Assembly (NCBI GenBank): GCA_025936075.1
Contig: JAICUC010000006.1
Span: forward strand, 1-34,019
Source of the DNA: Nitrospira sp.
GTDB lineage: Bacteria; Nitrospirota; Nitrospiria; Nitrospirales; Nitrospiraceae
Direction: 5' to 3'
Length of the DNA stretch: 34,019 nucleotides
In this document: piece by piece, positions 1 through 7,561 of the stretch
Layout of the letters: the number at the start of each line of letters is the position of its first letter
Position numbering within the stretch: position 1 is the stretch's first letter
Translations under genes and position numbers: made by a program
Notes under the pieces: generated by a model
Database searches by the model: none
What the model was told of the DNA's origin: nothing
The model's input: only the letters and a program-made list of their open reading frames with translations

Positions 1-4
1 GCTT

Positions 5-118
5 ATGAGTCAAATTGCCGAGAGCCGAGTGTTTTATAGAAGGAAGAACAAAGGGCTGTCGTTTGAAGATGTGTTTGGTGAACCTCTTACGCCAGTCAAG
101 AAGCGGCGCACCGCGTGA
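5..118 (+). CDS. Possible antitoxin C-terminus (partial) of a type II TA pair
   Basis: This is a short reading frame of 37 residues (MSQIAESRV...KKRRTA), read from the first in-frame ATG. It stays open to the window edge, so the true start may lie upstream. Its TGA overlaps the GTG start of the RelE/ParE-type gene that follows (GTGA), the tight coupling usual for antitoxin-toxin pairs. The basic tail and the phrase LSFEDVFGEPL look like the toxin-neutralising end of a small antitoxin, but no DNA-binding domain is visible here. The role is inferred from position; an uncharacterised small protein remains possible. Confidence 0.5.
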   Translation: MSQIAESRVFYRRKNKGLSFEDVFGEPLTPVKKRRTA

Positions 119-408
119 ACCTGTTCCGTCCAGACATCCCGCCGCATGTCGCGGAGATGATCCGATCACTCCATCCCGATCTGAAGCGATCGATCAAGTC
201 GGCTATTCGTGCAATTGCCGCTGACCCCGAATGTGGAGACCCGCTTCAGCGGGAACTCAACGGACTGCGCAAGTATCGCGTTCGCCGCTTTCGCATCGTC
301 TATGCCGTTGATCGGAAAGGGAAAGCCATTCGCTTGATGGCCGTCGGCCACCGACGGTATGTGTATGAGAATCTGACCGAGCAACTCAGACGAAAGAAAC
401 AAGAATAG
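115..408 (+). CDS. RelE/ParE-superfamily toxin
   Basis: A 97-residue basic protein with the typical course of the RelE/ParE fold: two N-terminal helices (HVAEMIRSLHPDLKRSIKSAIRAI), the phrase ELNGLRKYRVRRFRIVYAVD and a C-terminal AVGHRRYVYE strand. Members of this family cut mRNA on the ribosome (RelE) or poison gyrase (ParE); the sequence alone does not tell which. The GTG start overlaps the stop of the upstream putative antitoxin, which supports this start and one shared transcript. Length and motif order agree with the family, so the gene looks intact. Its cellular target is not predicted. Confidence 0.85.
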   Translation: MNLFRPDIPPHVAEMIRSLHPDLKRSIKSAIRAIAADPECGDPLQRELNGLRKYRVRRFRIVYAVDRKGKAIRLMAVGHRRYVYENLTEQLRRKKQE

Positions 409-492
409 GGAGTATTGCGGCTGTGATGCATCTGAGCGAAAATCGAGCTATTAGGTTTCATGCGGCAAGGCCCAAGTACGTCTCCCCTTCGC

Positions 493-522
493 TTGTTTTT
501 CCGCCGATCGGCCCGCTATACT
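493..522 (+). promoter_or_regulatory. Candidate sigma70 promoter of the PHD-like gene
   Basis: TTGTTT (493-498) and TATACT (517-522) are separated by 18 bases. Transcription would start near 529. That is just before an ATG at 531 and 38 bases before the ATG at 567, which has a GGGAG ribosome site. This favours the 567 start. Found by eye. Confidence 0.5.
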
Positions 523-566
523 TCTTCGCTATGAGTATTCGAAAAGGCGGTGGCGAGTGGGAGCCG

Positions 567-821
567 ATGACGCTTCCAGTTCAACCGCGCCTCTGCAGAG
601 TCTGCCAAGAAGACCTCTATCGGGACAAGACGATGCTCCGGGGAGGCTGGTCTCGTTGCACGGTGTGTGACGAGTTCGTCCATTACAGTTGTCTTGCCAG
701 CGGGAAGGTCTCCTTTCTGAAAGCGCGACCGCGGGTATGCAAAACCTGCCGTTCGGTTCAGGAGGGGATCGTCGCTCCTCCTCAAAAGAAGGATGGGACT
801 CCTGTCGCAGCCCTTCCCTGA
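567..821 (+). CDS. Small protein with PHD/RING-like C4HC3 zinc-finger pattern
   Basis: An 84-residue protein when read from ATG 567, which has GGGAG just upstream; ATG 531 in the same frame would add 12 residues. Nearly the whole chain is one putative zinc-binding module: CRVC, 17 residues, CTVC, 4 residues, H, 2 residues, C, 15 residues, CKTC. This spacing fits the eukaryotic PHD consensus (Cys4-His-Cys3), including the HYSCL phrase around the His. PHD fingers read histone tails in eukaryotes; a bacterial protein would need another partner, so only zinc binding and protein or nucleic-acid contact are inferred. A RING-like or generic treble-clef finger is equally possible. The next gene also carries CxxC pairs. 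Confidence 0.65.
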   Translation: MTLPVQPRLCRVCQEDLYRDKTMLRGGWSRCTVCDEFVHYSCLASGKVSFLKARPRVCKTCRSVQEGIVAPPQKKDGTPVAALP

Positions 822-905
822 TTTCCGGTTCTTCAATCTACCCTGCACTCAGGGCACCGGAGCGACATATGCGCTTTCAGAAGTCTCGGACATTTCACAG
901 GAGCC

Positions 906-1012
906 GCAGGCTGGTCAACAAGGCCGTCCAGCAAGGCGCACGGCGCTATGAGTAAGTGCCACACGTTGTGCGCGCCGGCGTGATGGGGAGCCGGGCCTTT
1001 TCAACAGCCTGC
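906..1012. repeat. Imperfect long inverted repeat, likely dispersed intergenic element
   Basis: The arms GCAGGCTGGTCAACAAGGCC (906-925) and GGCCTTTTCAACAGCCTGC (994-1012) are near reverse complements around a GC-rich centre. The arms resemble those of the element at 27085-27272 (TGTTGAAAA followed by a G/C-rich run). I recall such elements scattered between genes in Nitrospira; copy number cannot be judged from one window. It lies directly upstream of the gene at 1022. Confidence 0.6.
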
Positions 1013-1021
1013 TAGACGATC

Positions 1022-1393
1022 ATGGCGCAGGTCATCCGTAGCGGGGCGTTTCTGCAACAGTGCTGGTCGGTCCATCCCTTGTGTGTGACCGTCAGGCGAA
1101 TGACGGACGAGTGCGCGGTGGTGCTTTCTTGTAGTTCATGCAAGTCGGCCCATTATTTAACGGTTGCCGCGGTCAGTTCTAAAGAAGCCTTGGCGCCGCG
1201 AAGAGTGGAAGAAAACGAACTGAAGGATGAACAGCACGGTGAGGCGCTCCTTAAAACTTGCGTCTCGACGCATTCTCCTTCTCTGACGCTTCGTGAGATG
1301 GATGTGTTCCAGGATCTCGTGCGGTTGCGCTGTGCCGACTGCCGCCGACAGTACGAACTGACTGTCTCGGCGTTTGAAACCCGCCATAAGTAG
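1022..1393 (+). CDS. Duplicated CxxC-unit protein, unknown function
   Basis: I recognise no named family. The 123-residue chain is two copies of a unit of about 43 residues: an N-terminal copy (FLQQCWSVHP to LTVAAVS) and a C-terminal copy (LLKTCVSTHS to LTVSAFE). They share the skeleton L-x2-C-x-S-x-H, T-x-R-x-M, V-x-L-x-C-x2-C and Y-x-LTV-x-A. Each copy offers one CxxC pair (CSSC, CADC) plus an upstream Cys and His, so two half-sites could bind one zinc or each copy its own. The N-terminal copy begins right after Met1, which supports the ATG at 1022 although no good ribosome site is seen. The next gene starts 10 bases after the stop, so they probably share a transcript. Confidence 0.65.
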   Translation: MAQVIRSGAFLQQCWSVHPLCVTVRRMTDECAVVLSCSSCKSAHYLTVAAVSSKEALAPRRVEENELKDEQHGEALLKTCVSTHSPSLTLREMDVFQDLVRLRCADCRRQYELTVSAFETRHK

Positions 1394-1403
1394 CCCGGAG
1401 CCG

Positions 1404-2024
1404 ATGCCTCATCCCCTTGCGTTTACCGATGAAGAATCCACGCTCCTGGGCGACGGACAGTTCTTCCGGAAAAAGGCTGCGATCACGACAAAAATACGAG
1501 CCATGCTTGAGGCGACGCATGGCGCATTGCAGCATGAGCTTGCAGATCTGTCGCTCGTCGTGCCTCCCGATTTCGATCCCAACCTCCATCAGCTGGTAAA
1601 AGGCGAGCATCTGGAGGATTTCCCCTATCAATATCTTGATTGTCCCAAACACTTTTCCGGCGCAAACAAGTTCACGTTCCGGACGCTGATCTGGTGGGGA
1701 CATCATGTGGCCTGTGCACTCTTGCTGGAAGGTTCGGAAATCGGACGATACAAGCGCCAGCTTCTTGGCCGGTTTCACCAGCTCGCGGGGAGAAATCTGG
1801 AACTTTCTTTGGCGCCGTCGTTATGGGAGTGGAGGGAAGGAGAGGGCTATACGCTGCCGATTACCCATGACCGCAAGGCTCAGATCGCTGCCGTGGTGGC
1901 TGAACGATCATTCCTGAAGGTCGTTCGCTATGTGCCCTTAGGAGACCCACGAGTGCGGGAAGGACAGTTGCCCCAGATCGCATGCGGAACCTTTCGATCG
2001 CTGCATCCGCTCATCACCCCCTAG
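1404..2024 (+). CDS. Conserved-looking hypothetical protein
   Basis: A 206-residue soluble protein of no family I can name. ATG 1404 is chosen because GGAG (1397-1400) sits at short spacing; a TTG 30 bases earlier would add 10 residues. The chain has a helical N-terminal half and a stretch rich in aromatic residues around FPYQYLDCPKHFSGANKFTFRTLIWWGHH, including a Cys and paired His residues that could bind a ligand or metal. No signal peptide or membrane segment is visible. Codon use is like the neighbours. It follows the CxxC-unit gene by 10 bases and probably belongs to its operon. No function is proposed. Confidence 0.6.
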   Translation: MPHPLAFTDEESTLLGDGQFFRKKAAITTKIRAMLEATHGALQHELADLSLVVPPDFDPNLHQLVKGEHLEDFPYQYLDCPKHFSGANKFTFRTLIWWGHHVACALLLEGSEIGRYKRQLLGRFHQLAGRNLELSLAPSLWEWREGEGYTLPITHDRKAQIAAVVAERSFLKVVRYVPLGDPRVREGQLPQIACGTFRSLHPLITP

Positions 2025-2106
2025 CTTTTTTATCCTAATTGTCTCCGGCACCAAACTTGGGTAGACTGGGCCGCCACTCTTTTTGAACCTTGACCGGGAG
2101 GAGCCT

Positions 2107-2763
2107 GTGAAGCAATCGTCATTACGAGTTCTGGGCTGTGCCATCATGATGGCGACCGTGCTGGCCGGCTGTAGGGGAACGGGAGAAATGCGCTATCTGG
2201 ATTTGCGCGAGAAGCCTCCGATGGTGCAAGTGACCGACATCGAGCCGGTCAAGATCGCCATCGAACCGTTTGAGGATCGACGGACGGACAAGAACCGTGT
2301 GGGGACGCGTACGCATCTCTGGGGAGGGACCACGCATTTCGATGTGTCGGGAGATCGGCTTGCGGGCTTGATCACTCAGCGGCTCGCCGATCGTCTACGA
2401 ACTCGTGGGTGGCGAGATCGGGTCTGGAACGTGCGTGTGGCCTCGCCCGGATCTGCCGCGGATGCCGATATTATCATCAGCGGACAGGTGCAAGACTTTT
2501 CCGCCACTGCGAAGAGTCGCGTCTTTTCCACGGTGATCGACACCAGCAGCCGGTTTACCATCCAGGCCAGGAACCTCGTCGACCGGAGCACGACCATTCG
2601 CACCATTGAAGGGGGGCGAAGTCGAACCGTGTTTTGGTTCAATCAGGATGATGTGCGGGACCAATTGGCGGCGACCTTGAAAGACGGATTGGATCGGTTG
2701 ATCGTCGACACGGTGATTGACAATAAGGCGTTACGCCCGTCACGGCGCCTCCTGCAAGAGTGA
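2107..2763 (+). CDS. Putative lipoprotein (YajG-like)
   Basis: A 218-residue protein read from GTG 2107, chosen because a strong ribosome site GGGAGGAG lies at 2096-2103. A signal peptide with hydrophobic core (VLGCAIMMATV) ends in a lipobox LAGC, so the mature protein should be lipid-anchored, either in the inner membrane or moved to the outer membrane. The body (KIAIEPFEDRRTDKNRVGTRTHLWG, then ADIIISGQVQDFSA) resembles the YajG/ABC-auxiliary lipoprotein type, where the domain binds partners at the outer membrane. That match is by pattern only. The following gene starts 26 bases downstream and is likely co-transcribed. Confidence 0.7.
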   Translation: MKQSSLRVLGCAIMMATVLAGCRGTGEMRYLDLREKPPMVQVTDIEPVKIAIEPFEDRRTDKNRVGTRTHLWGGTTHFDVSGDRLAGLITQRLADRLRTRGWRDRVWNVRVASPGSAADADIIISGQVQDFSATAKSRVFSTVIDTSSRFTIQARNLVDRSTTIRTIEGGRSRTVFWFNQDDVRDQLAATLKDGLDRLIVDTVIDNKALRPSRRLLQE

Positions 2764-2789
2764 ACCGTTGCAACGAGTAGAGAGAGGCA

Positions 2790-3905
2790 TTGATTTTCCG
2801 AGCGTTGACGGCGACCTTAACCTGTCTTCAAGGATTCCTCACGGTGCGTGAGCGGCGGTGGGAAACGACGGCACCCTTGAGTTTCGGTCAGGCGCTTGCC
2901 GTGACCGACCGGCTTGCCGCACTCGGGTTAAAGCCCGTCTCCCCTGCCAGCGACGTGATTTGCTATGTGGAAGAATGGACGGTTGGGTCGCCAGACGACT
3001 TCGATGAACTCGACCCCTGGGCCACGGAAGACGTCACGCTCGTCCATGTACGAGAACGATGGCGCGGCGATTTCTTTCTTTTATCCGGAGCCTATCATAC
3101 GGTGTATCAGCGTCATCAGGATCTCGGCACGTATTGCTCCATCAGCCATCCCTGGCGCATTCGAGAAATACTGCAGCTCCATGATCAACGCGCCATGTTC
3201 TGGATTGGATTTCGGCATGCCCATTCGTTCATCAGGGTTCGCCTCCAGACTCAGGCAGTCATCACGCCCGGCGAAACGCGTGGCAATGCCGATCGAACAC
3301 GCTGGTTGGATGAGCGGCGAGCGGCCTTCCTCGAAGCGATTACCGTTTTGGACTTGCCGATCGAGACTCATGTGGAGAAACATGCGGTGGTCCTCCGGTC
3401 TTCCAATGCCTCCGTCCCGTTCTTTTGCTCATGGCCCGATGCGTTCGGCCCTTGCCAGTTCGAGTACAACACGTCCGATGCATTTGAGTTCCTCGTGCCG
3501 GCCAGCAAACTTGCGGAGACCTTCCACCCGGAACCGGTCGGAGTTCGCGCCTATCTCACAGGGTTTTCAGAAGCAGCCTTGGCAGAATTCCAAGAGGTTG
3601 AGCCGGAAGCGCGGCTTGCCTATCGCTGCTCCGTCCACTGCCCCCTGGATGATTTGCCTGAGGTGCAGAATGCGATTCGACCGCACGGTCTCCTGTACGC
3701 CACGCTGTGCGAATTTCAGACGCAGGCGGTGTTACCCGACGCCGAGGATGCCTCGGCGATCATCGGCATCGTCGGAATCAACGGACAGTTCAAGATCGAA
3801 ACGCGCCTCAATCACGCTCCGCTCCACGAAGAGGCAATGGCGCCATGGTTGGAGCGGCTGATCGGTCATCCGGTCGCATATGCCCCGTTACCGGCGTTTG
3901 TCTGA
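2790..3905 (+). CDS. Hypothetical protein
   Basis: A 371-residue protein without a family I recognise. The start used is TTG 2790 behind AGAGAGG; the spacing is short, and a GTG near 2845 is an alternative. No signal peptide or transmembrane helix is obvious; the chain is of mixed alpha/beta type with many aromatic and charged residues. An overlapping frame of 298 codons exists on the same strand, but it is unusually Ser/Arg-rich, so the frame given here is the coding one. It follows the lipoprotein gene by 26 bases, which hints at a shared transcript. No function can be given. Confidence 0.65.
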   Translation: MIFRALTATLTCLQGFLTVRERRWETTAPLSFGQALAVTDRLAALGLKPVSPASDVICYVEEWTVGSPDDFDELDPWATEDVTLVHVRERWRGDFFLLSGAYHTVYQRHQDLGTYCSISHPWRIREILQLHDQRAMFWIGFRHAHSFIRVRLQTQAVITPGETRGNADRTRWLDERRAAFLEAITVLDLPIETHVEKHAVVLRSSNASVPFFCSWPDAFGPCQFEYNTSDAFEFLVPASKLAETFHPEPVGVRAYLTGFSEAALAEFQEVEPEARLAYRCSVHCPLDDLPEVQNAIRPHGLLYATLCEFQTQAVLPDAEDASAIIGIVGINGQFKIETRLNHAPLHEEAMAPWLERLIGHPVAYAPLPAFV

Positions 3906-3917
3906 CACTTGCCCTTA

Positions 3918-3963
3918 AGGTCAAGGCTGAGCGTGTGGCGCTGTCTTAGCTCAACCTTGACCT
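3918..3963. repeat. Hairpin-forming inverted repeat after the 2790 gene
   Basis: AGGTCAAGGCTGAGC (3918-3932) and GCTCAACCTTGACCT (3949-3963) pair over 15 bases with one mismatch around a 16-base loop. No T-run follows, so it is a poor Rho-independent terminator. The right arm continues into CTCAACCTCAGCC, a partial direct repeat, so it may be a spacer repeat rather than a functional site. Confidence 0.5.
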
Positions 3964-4029
3964 CAACCTCAGCCTTCTTGAAACGAACTTTTCGTTGTAC
4001 ATTTTCCGACGATTCCGCACAGTGGTGGC

Positions 4030-5139
4030 ATGAGCCCGCTCACAAAGATCAAATCTGCGCTCGCGAAACCGTTCATGCCGGCCGTCTTCTTTCTCTTGGG
4101 AGTCACGTATGACACCGTGACCCTCACGCGAATCGATCGGCTGCAAGATAACCTGGTTCTGATGCTGTATCTCGCCCTCCTTGGCACCTTGATCATCTTG
4201 ACAGGGCGATTGGGGATCGAGCCTCCACCTGATCGCGAGCAGCTGACATCGCTTCCCGCATTCACTCGCTGGGTATTGGCGAGCCGTCCCTACTTCCCTA
4301 TGGCAAGTCAGTTCTTGCTCGGTGGTCTCTTCAGCGCCTATACGATTTTTTATTCACGGAGCACTTCGTTCACCGGCACGGCGGTTTTCTTTAGCCTGCT
4401 TATCGCGCTCTTGGTGATCAACGAGTTTTTACGTGACCGCCTGTCAAATCTTCGCCTGTTGGTCAGTCTATACGGGGTGGTGACGTTCGCCTTTCTCACG
4501 TTCTTTTTGCCCGTGATGACGGGCTACATGAACGCCATGGTCTTCTTGCTGGGAGCAGGTGTCAGCGTGGCGGTGACCTTGCGGGTCGTGCACCTCATCT
4601 ATCGCGATAATCCCGACCGATCAAGACATGAAGCGACTAAAGTGACTGTTCCGACGATTGCATGCGTCGCTCTCCTGGTGGGGTTCTACTTTATGAATTG
4701 GATCCCGCCGGTTCCGCTGTCGCTGAAGTTCGGCGGGATGTATCATGAGATCAAGCGAACCGGCGACCAGTTTGAGCTTTCCTTTGAGCGGCAGTGGTAT
4801 CAGGTCTGGAAACGTGCAGATACGACTTATCCCTCGAACCAGCCGATCTATTGCTTCACCGCCGTCTTTGCGCCGGTCGATCTCAACACGACAATTTATC
4901 ATCATTGGTACTTCCGTCCGACCAGCGAGCGGCCGTTCATGCATGCGGATAGAATTCCCATCAAGATCTCGGGTGGCCGCGAGGGCGGCTATCGGGCGTA
5001 TAGCTTCAAGCAACGTCTTGACCCAGGCGATTGGCGGGTCGATGTCGAATCCCAAGACGGGCGCATTATCGGGCGAGTCTCAGTACAGGTAGAGGGACCA
5101 GGTGAGACAGTACCGACGCTGGCGAGTATTTCCTATTGA
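4030..5139 (+). CDS. Polytopic membrane protein with C-terminal DUF2914 domain
   Basis: A 369-residue protein. About seven hydrophobic segments fill residues 15-223, including FMPAVFFLLGV, LVLMLYLALLGTLIIL, FFSLLIALLVI and VPTIACVALLVGFYF. The last 110-120 residues form a soluble domain with the phrase CFTAVFAPVDLNTTIYHHWYF and a terminal beta-rich part (GDWRVDVESQDGRIIGRVSV), which matches my memory of DUF2914. The biochemical role of that domain is not known to me; it probably faces the periplasm. The ATG at 4030 follows GTGGTGG, a weak ribosome site. Neighbouring genes give no functional hint, and the gene is set apart by intergenic spacers on both sides. Confidence 0.75.
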   Translation: MSPLTKIKSALAKPFMPAVFFLLGVTYDTVTLTRIDRLQDNLVLMLYLALLGTLIILTGRLGIEPPPDREQLTSLPAFTRWVLASRPYFPMASQFLLGGLFSAYTIFYSRSTSFTGTAVFFSLLIALLVINEFLRDRLSNLRLLVSLYGVVTFAFLTFFLPVMTGYMNAMVFLLGAGVSVAVTLRVVHLIYRDNPDRSRHEATKVTVPTIACVALLVGFYFMNWIPPVPLSLKFGGMYHEIKRTGDQFELSFERQWYQVWKRADTTYPSNQPIYCFTAVFAPVDLNTTIYHHWYFRPTSERPFMHADRIPIKISGGREGGYRAYSFKQRLDPGDWRVDVESQDGRIIGRVSVQVEGPGETVPTLASISY

Positions 5140-5382
5140 TCATCAGTGTATGAGCGACTCAGTGACCTCCCATTGATTGACGAGGGAAGGAAAGGGATGA
5201 GAGAGCAGGAAAAGTAACCGTGTTGTCTTTAATAGATGACTGCTTCTCAATTGGGAGGCAAAGCGCTTCTCGCAAACGTATGGAACAGGTGCGAATCCCC
5301 ATTGGCGGAAGCTTTAAGCATTTCTGTAATTGTTTCGGCATGATCCATCCTCTTGTTATGATGCGGAATAGGAGGATTGGTC

Positions 5383-5706
5383 ATGGGTTTCAAGCGTAAG
5401 CACGCGCGTGTGGATGTCGGCTGTGTCGGTCGGTTGCAGCGCGGCTCGCTCTCGGCGCCGTGCAAAGTGCTCGACGTGAGCGAGTCCGGCGTTCGTTTGG
5501 AAAGCCGTCTGTTCGTGAAGAACGGTGATGTGCTCCGGCTTGGGATAGAGCTTGAGCGTGGAAGGTCCTTGAGCTGCGAATTGAAAGTCATTCACGTACG
5601 TACCCCTAAATTGGGCGCAAAAATAGTTTCAATCAGTCCTGATGATCGAGAGCGATTGACCCATATTCTCGACGATCATGTTCAGAGCAGCTTCTCACGT
5701 GGCTAG
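5383..5706 (+). CDS. Single-domain PilZ protein (c-di-GMP receptor)
   Basis: A 107-residue protein consisting of one PilZ domain. Both c-di-GMP contact motifs are present: R5-K-H-A-R9 (RxxxR) and D31-V-S-E-S-G36 (DxSxxG). PilZ proteins bind cyclic di-GMP and change partner behaviour, for instance in motility, exopolysaccharide synthesis or secretion; no partner is encoded next to this gene. ATG 5383 is supported by GGAGG at 5371-5375, seven bases upstream. A TATGAT at 5357-5362 may be its -10 element, but the -35 is poor. It is the first of five PilZ genes in the window. Confidence 0.88.
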   Translation: MGFKRKHARVDVGCVGRLQRGSLSAPCKVLDVSESGVRLESRLFVKNGDVLRLGIELERGRSLSCELKVIHVRTPKLGAKIVSISPDDRERLTHILDDHVQSSFSRG

Positions 5707-5935
5707 GCCTTGCCGGCAACCGGTACTACAGGCCGCCCTCGGTCGCAGTCCTTATATCTAAACAATGGCTCCTTTCCGATCCTGTGTGGTCGACGCCAGC
5801 GTCGACTCGACGTAGCCGTCACAAATCCTAAAAGGTTGGAGAGCCGGACCCAAGCTGTGGAAGGCGGCTCTTCAACGCTGACTGTTTACGGTAGAGTGAT
5901 GGCGATAGGTAATCGGAGCAGGAGATGAGGCGGTA

Positions 5936-6640
5936 ATGGAAACCTTTCAGGCTACGGTGAGTCGGATCAGGGACTTGACGCATGACGTACGAGAGCTGGA
6001 GCTCATGCTCCGTGAACCTATGAAAATAGCGTTCAAGGCCGGTCAGTTCATCTCGTTTGACGTGCCTAAAGAAGACTACCCACACTCGATCACACGCCCC
6101 TATTCCATTGCCTCGCCTCCATCCATCTCGGATCGGGTGCTGCTGCTCTTTAATTTGGTTCCGCGGGGGCTAGGGTCGACGTACCTCTTTAGCCTTCGCG
6201 AAGGCGATACAGTAAGTTTTAAAGGGCCGGCCGGATCGTTTTATTTACGAGAGGATCCGACCAAACGGATCTTATTGGTGGCGACCGGGACGGGAATTGC
6301 CCCGTTTCGGTCCATGCTATTGACGCAGCTCGAAGGGAGCAGCGCTCAGTCGGTAACGCTAGTTTGGGGTTTGAGGTATGAGCACGATCTGTATTACCAG
6401 GATGAACTCCAAGCCCTGGCGGAGCGTCACAGGGAGTTTTCCTTTGTGATTACCCTGTCTCGGCCCGGACCTTCCTGGACGGGAGCCACAGGTCGAGTGA
6501 ACGGTCTCATCCAGGAACAGGTCACATCAGTTCGCGATTTAGCAGTCTATCTCTGCGGCAACAACGACATGATCAAGGAAGTAACGGCAACCATCCAGGC
6601 CAAGGGGCTATGCCCGATCTATAGAGAAAAATATTATTAG
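5936..6640 (+). CDS. FAD-dependent ferredoxin/flavodoxin reductase (FNR family)
   Basis: A 234-residue reductase of the FNR superfamily. The FAD-binding barrel is at about 1-105, with RPYS at 54-57 (isoalloxazine/phosphate contact). The NAD(P)-binding half follows with GTGIAPF at 118-124 and CGNNDMI at 207-213, and the chain ends in the aromatic YREKYY. Such enzymes move electrons between NAD(P)H and ferredoxin, flavodoxin or a fused partner. No iron-sulfur Cys cluster is present, so the partner is a separate protein not found here. The length is usual for the stand-alone form. Which nicotinamide it prefers is not determined. Confidence 0.85.
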   Translation: METFQATVSRIRDLTHDVRELELMLREPMKIAFKAGQFISFDVPKEDYPHSITRPYSIASPPSISDRVLLLFNLVPRGLGSTYLFSLREGDTVSFKGPAGSFYLREDPTKRILLVATGTGIAPFRSMLLTQLEGSSAQSVTLVWGLRYEHDLYYQDELQALAERHREFSFVITLSRPGPSWTGATGRVNGLIQEQVTSVRDLAVYLCGNNDMIKEVTATIQAKGLCPIYREKYY

Positions 6641-6669
6641 CAGTGTAATTTGGGGCCACCCTTCGAGGG

Positions 6670-6849
6670 CTATCGGGCTGGTGTCTGAAGCTTCAGACCC
6701 AGCCGGGTGGTGTGCTGAAAGATGCATTTTGGACAGGTGTAATGGATGAACTGGTTGCCGCCCACCAGCCGCTTCCTCATCACAACTTTGCACCATGTAC
6801 AAAGGCGATCGGGTAACTCGGTCCGGGGCATGTTAGGAGCGGATGACAT
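6670..6849 (-). CDS. Small zinc-ribbon protein
   Basis: A 59-residue protein on the minus strand with a two-pair metal site: CTWC, 18 residues, CPKC. The spacing is that of a zinc ribbon, and the middle carries basic residues (KVVMRKRLVGGNQ), which would allow nucleic-acid or protein contact. Start ATG 6849 is chosen over a longer frame because the upstream residues look non-conserved; ATG 6831 is also possible. No clear ribosome site is seen. It converges on the FNR gene with 29 bases between stops and is divergent from the decarboxylase gene. The function is unknown. Confidence 0.6.
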   Translation of the reverse strand: MSSAPNMPRTELPDRLCTWCKVVMRKRLVGGNQFIHYTCPKCIFQHTTRLGLKLQTPAR

Positions 6850-6960
6850 GAGGCATATTGTTCCCGAGCTCCATGGCCTTGTCAACCGATTGCTGACGGC
6901 GTGCCCACTCTCAAAAGGTAAAATATTCCTTACGGCTCTTACTCGCAACAAGAGAATTTA

Positions 6961-6969
6961 TGGTATAGT
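6961..6969 (+). promoter_or_regulatory. Extended -10 promoter of the decarboxylase gene
   Basis: TGGTATAGT fits an extended -10 element (TGn plus TATAGT at 6964-6969). TTACTC at 6939-6944 could act as a weak -35 at 19 bases. Transcription would begin near 6976, about 50 bases before the ATG at 7025. Found by eye. Confidence 0.45.
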
Positions 6970-7024
6970 TCACGCGTGATGGTTCACGTCAGCACAACCT
7001 TTTACAGAAAGGGATCAACCCCCT

Positions 7025-7465
7025 ATGAGTATCTCGGCCAGTTCCGAGTCCGCAATCTTACCATCCGACGCCCCTGCGGCTGCTGTCCTACCTGTGCAAG
7101 ACATGGTGGGAAGCGGCAAGGCATGGGGACTCTGCACCGCTGTTGATCTCCACGATTGCAACCCCGCTCTTATACGTGATGCGAATTATATCAAGCGCTA
7201 TGTGGTTGAGCTCTGTGAGCTCATCGGCATGAAGCGCTACGGTGAATGCCAGGTCGTCAATTTCGGCGAAGGCCGTGTTGCCGGTTACTCGATGGTGCAG
7301 CTGATTTCAACCTCATTGATCAGCGGCCATTTTGCCAATGAAACCAATCACGCTTACCTCGACATTTTCAGCTGCAAGGGGTATGATCCGGCGGTCGTCG
7401 AGTCGTTTTCAAAGGAGTTCTTCGGCGCCCGTCGTAGTGTTGCGACCGCCACACTCCGGTACTAG
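7025..7465 (+). CDS. S-adenosylmethionine decarboxylase-family proenzyme (divergent SpeD/SpeH)
   Basis: A 146-residue protein matching the small prokaryotic AdoMet decarboxylases, pyruvoyl enzymes that cut themselves and supply decarboxylated SAM for spermidine. The core reads GRVAGYSMVQLISTSLISGHF, then ETNHAYLDIFSCKGYDP. Aligned by hand with the Thermotoga type, S97 matches the cleavage Ser63, H102 matches His68 and C117 matches Cys83, with exact spacing. The usual Glu before the Ser and the HTWPE phrase are replaced (T96; FANET). About 30 extra N-terminal residues precede the domain. No spermidine synthase is nearby. SpeD relatives are known to have changed substrate to amino acids, so ornithine or arginine decarboxylation is an alternative. 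Confidence 0.75.
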   Translation: MSISASSESAILPSDAPAAAVLPVQDMVGSGKAWGLCTAVDLHDCNPALIRDANYIKRYVVELCELIGMKRYGECQVVNFGEGRVAGYSMVQLISTSLISGHFANETNHAYLDIFSCKGYDPAVVESFSKEFFGARRSVATATLRY

Positions 7466-7490
7466 AGTTTTTTGTTCACAGTGACCTTGC

Positions 7491-7524
7491 TTCGGGGGCG
7501 TTAGGTGAGTAGAGCGCCCCCGAA
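7491..7524 (+). terminator. GC-rich hairpin between decarboxylase and SCP2 genes
   Basis: TTCGGGGGCG (7491-7500) pairs perfectly with CGCCCCCGAA (7515-7524) around a 14-base loop; TACTTT follows. The stem is strong but the T-run is weak, so it may be a leaky terminator or attenuator. It covers a GTG at 7505 and argues against that codon as the start of the next gene. Confidence 0.5.
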
Positions 7525-7561
7525 TACTTTAACCATCCAATGCCATAGGTATCGTCTAGAC

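Noticed and set aside
2965-3861. A 298-codon open frame on the plus strand inside the gene at 2790-3905
   Set aside because: The translation is very rich in Ser, Arg and Pro with no domain, as expected for a shifted frame; the 371-codon frame has balanced composition.
7505-7561. GTG 7505 as start of the SCP2 gene
   Set aside because: It lies in the loop of a strong hairpin, and the extra 19 residues do not belong to the SCP2 fold.
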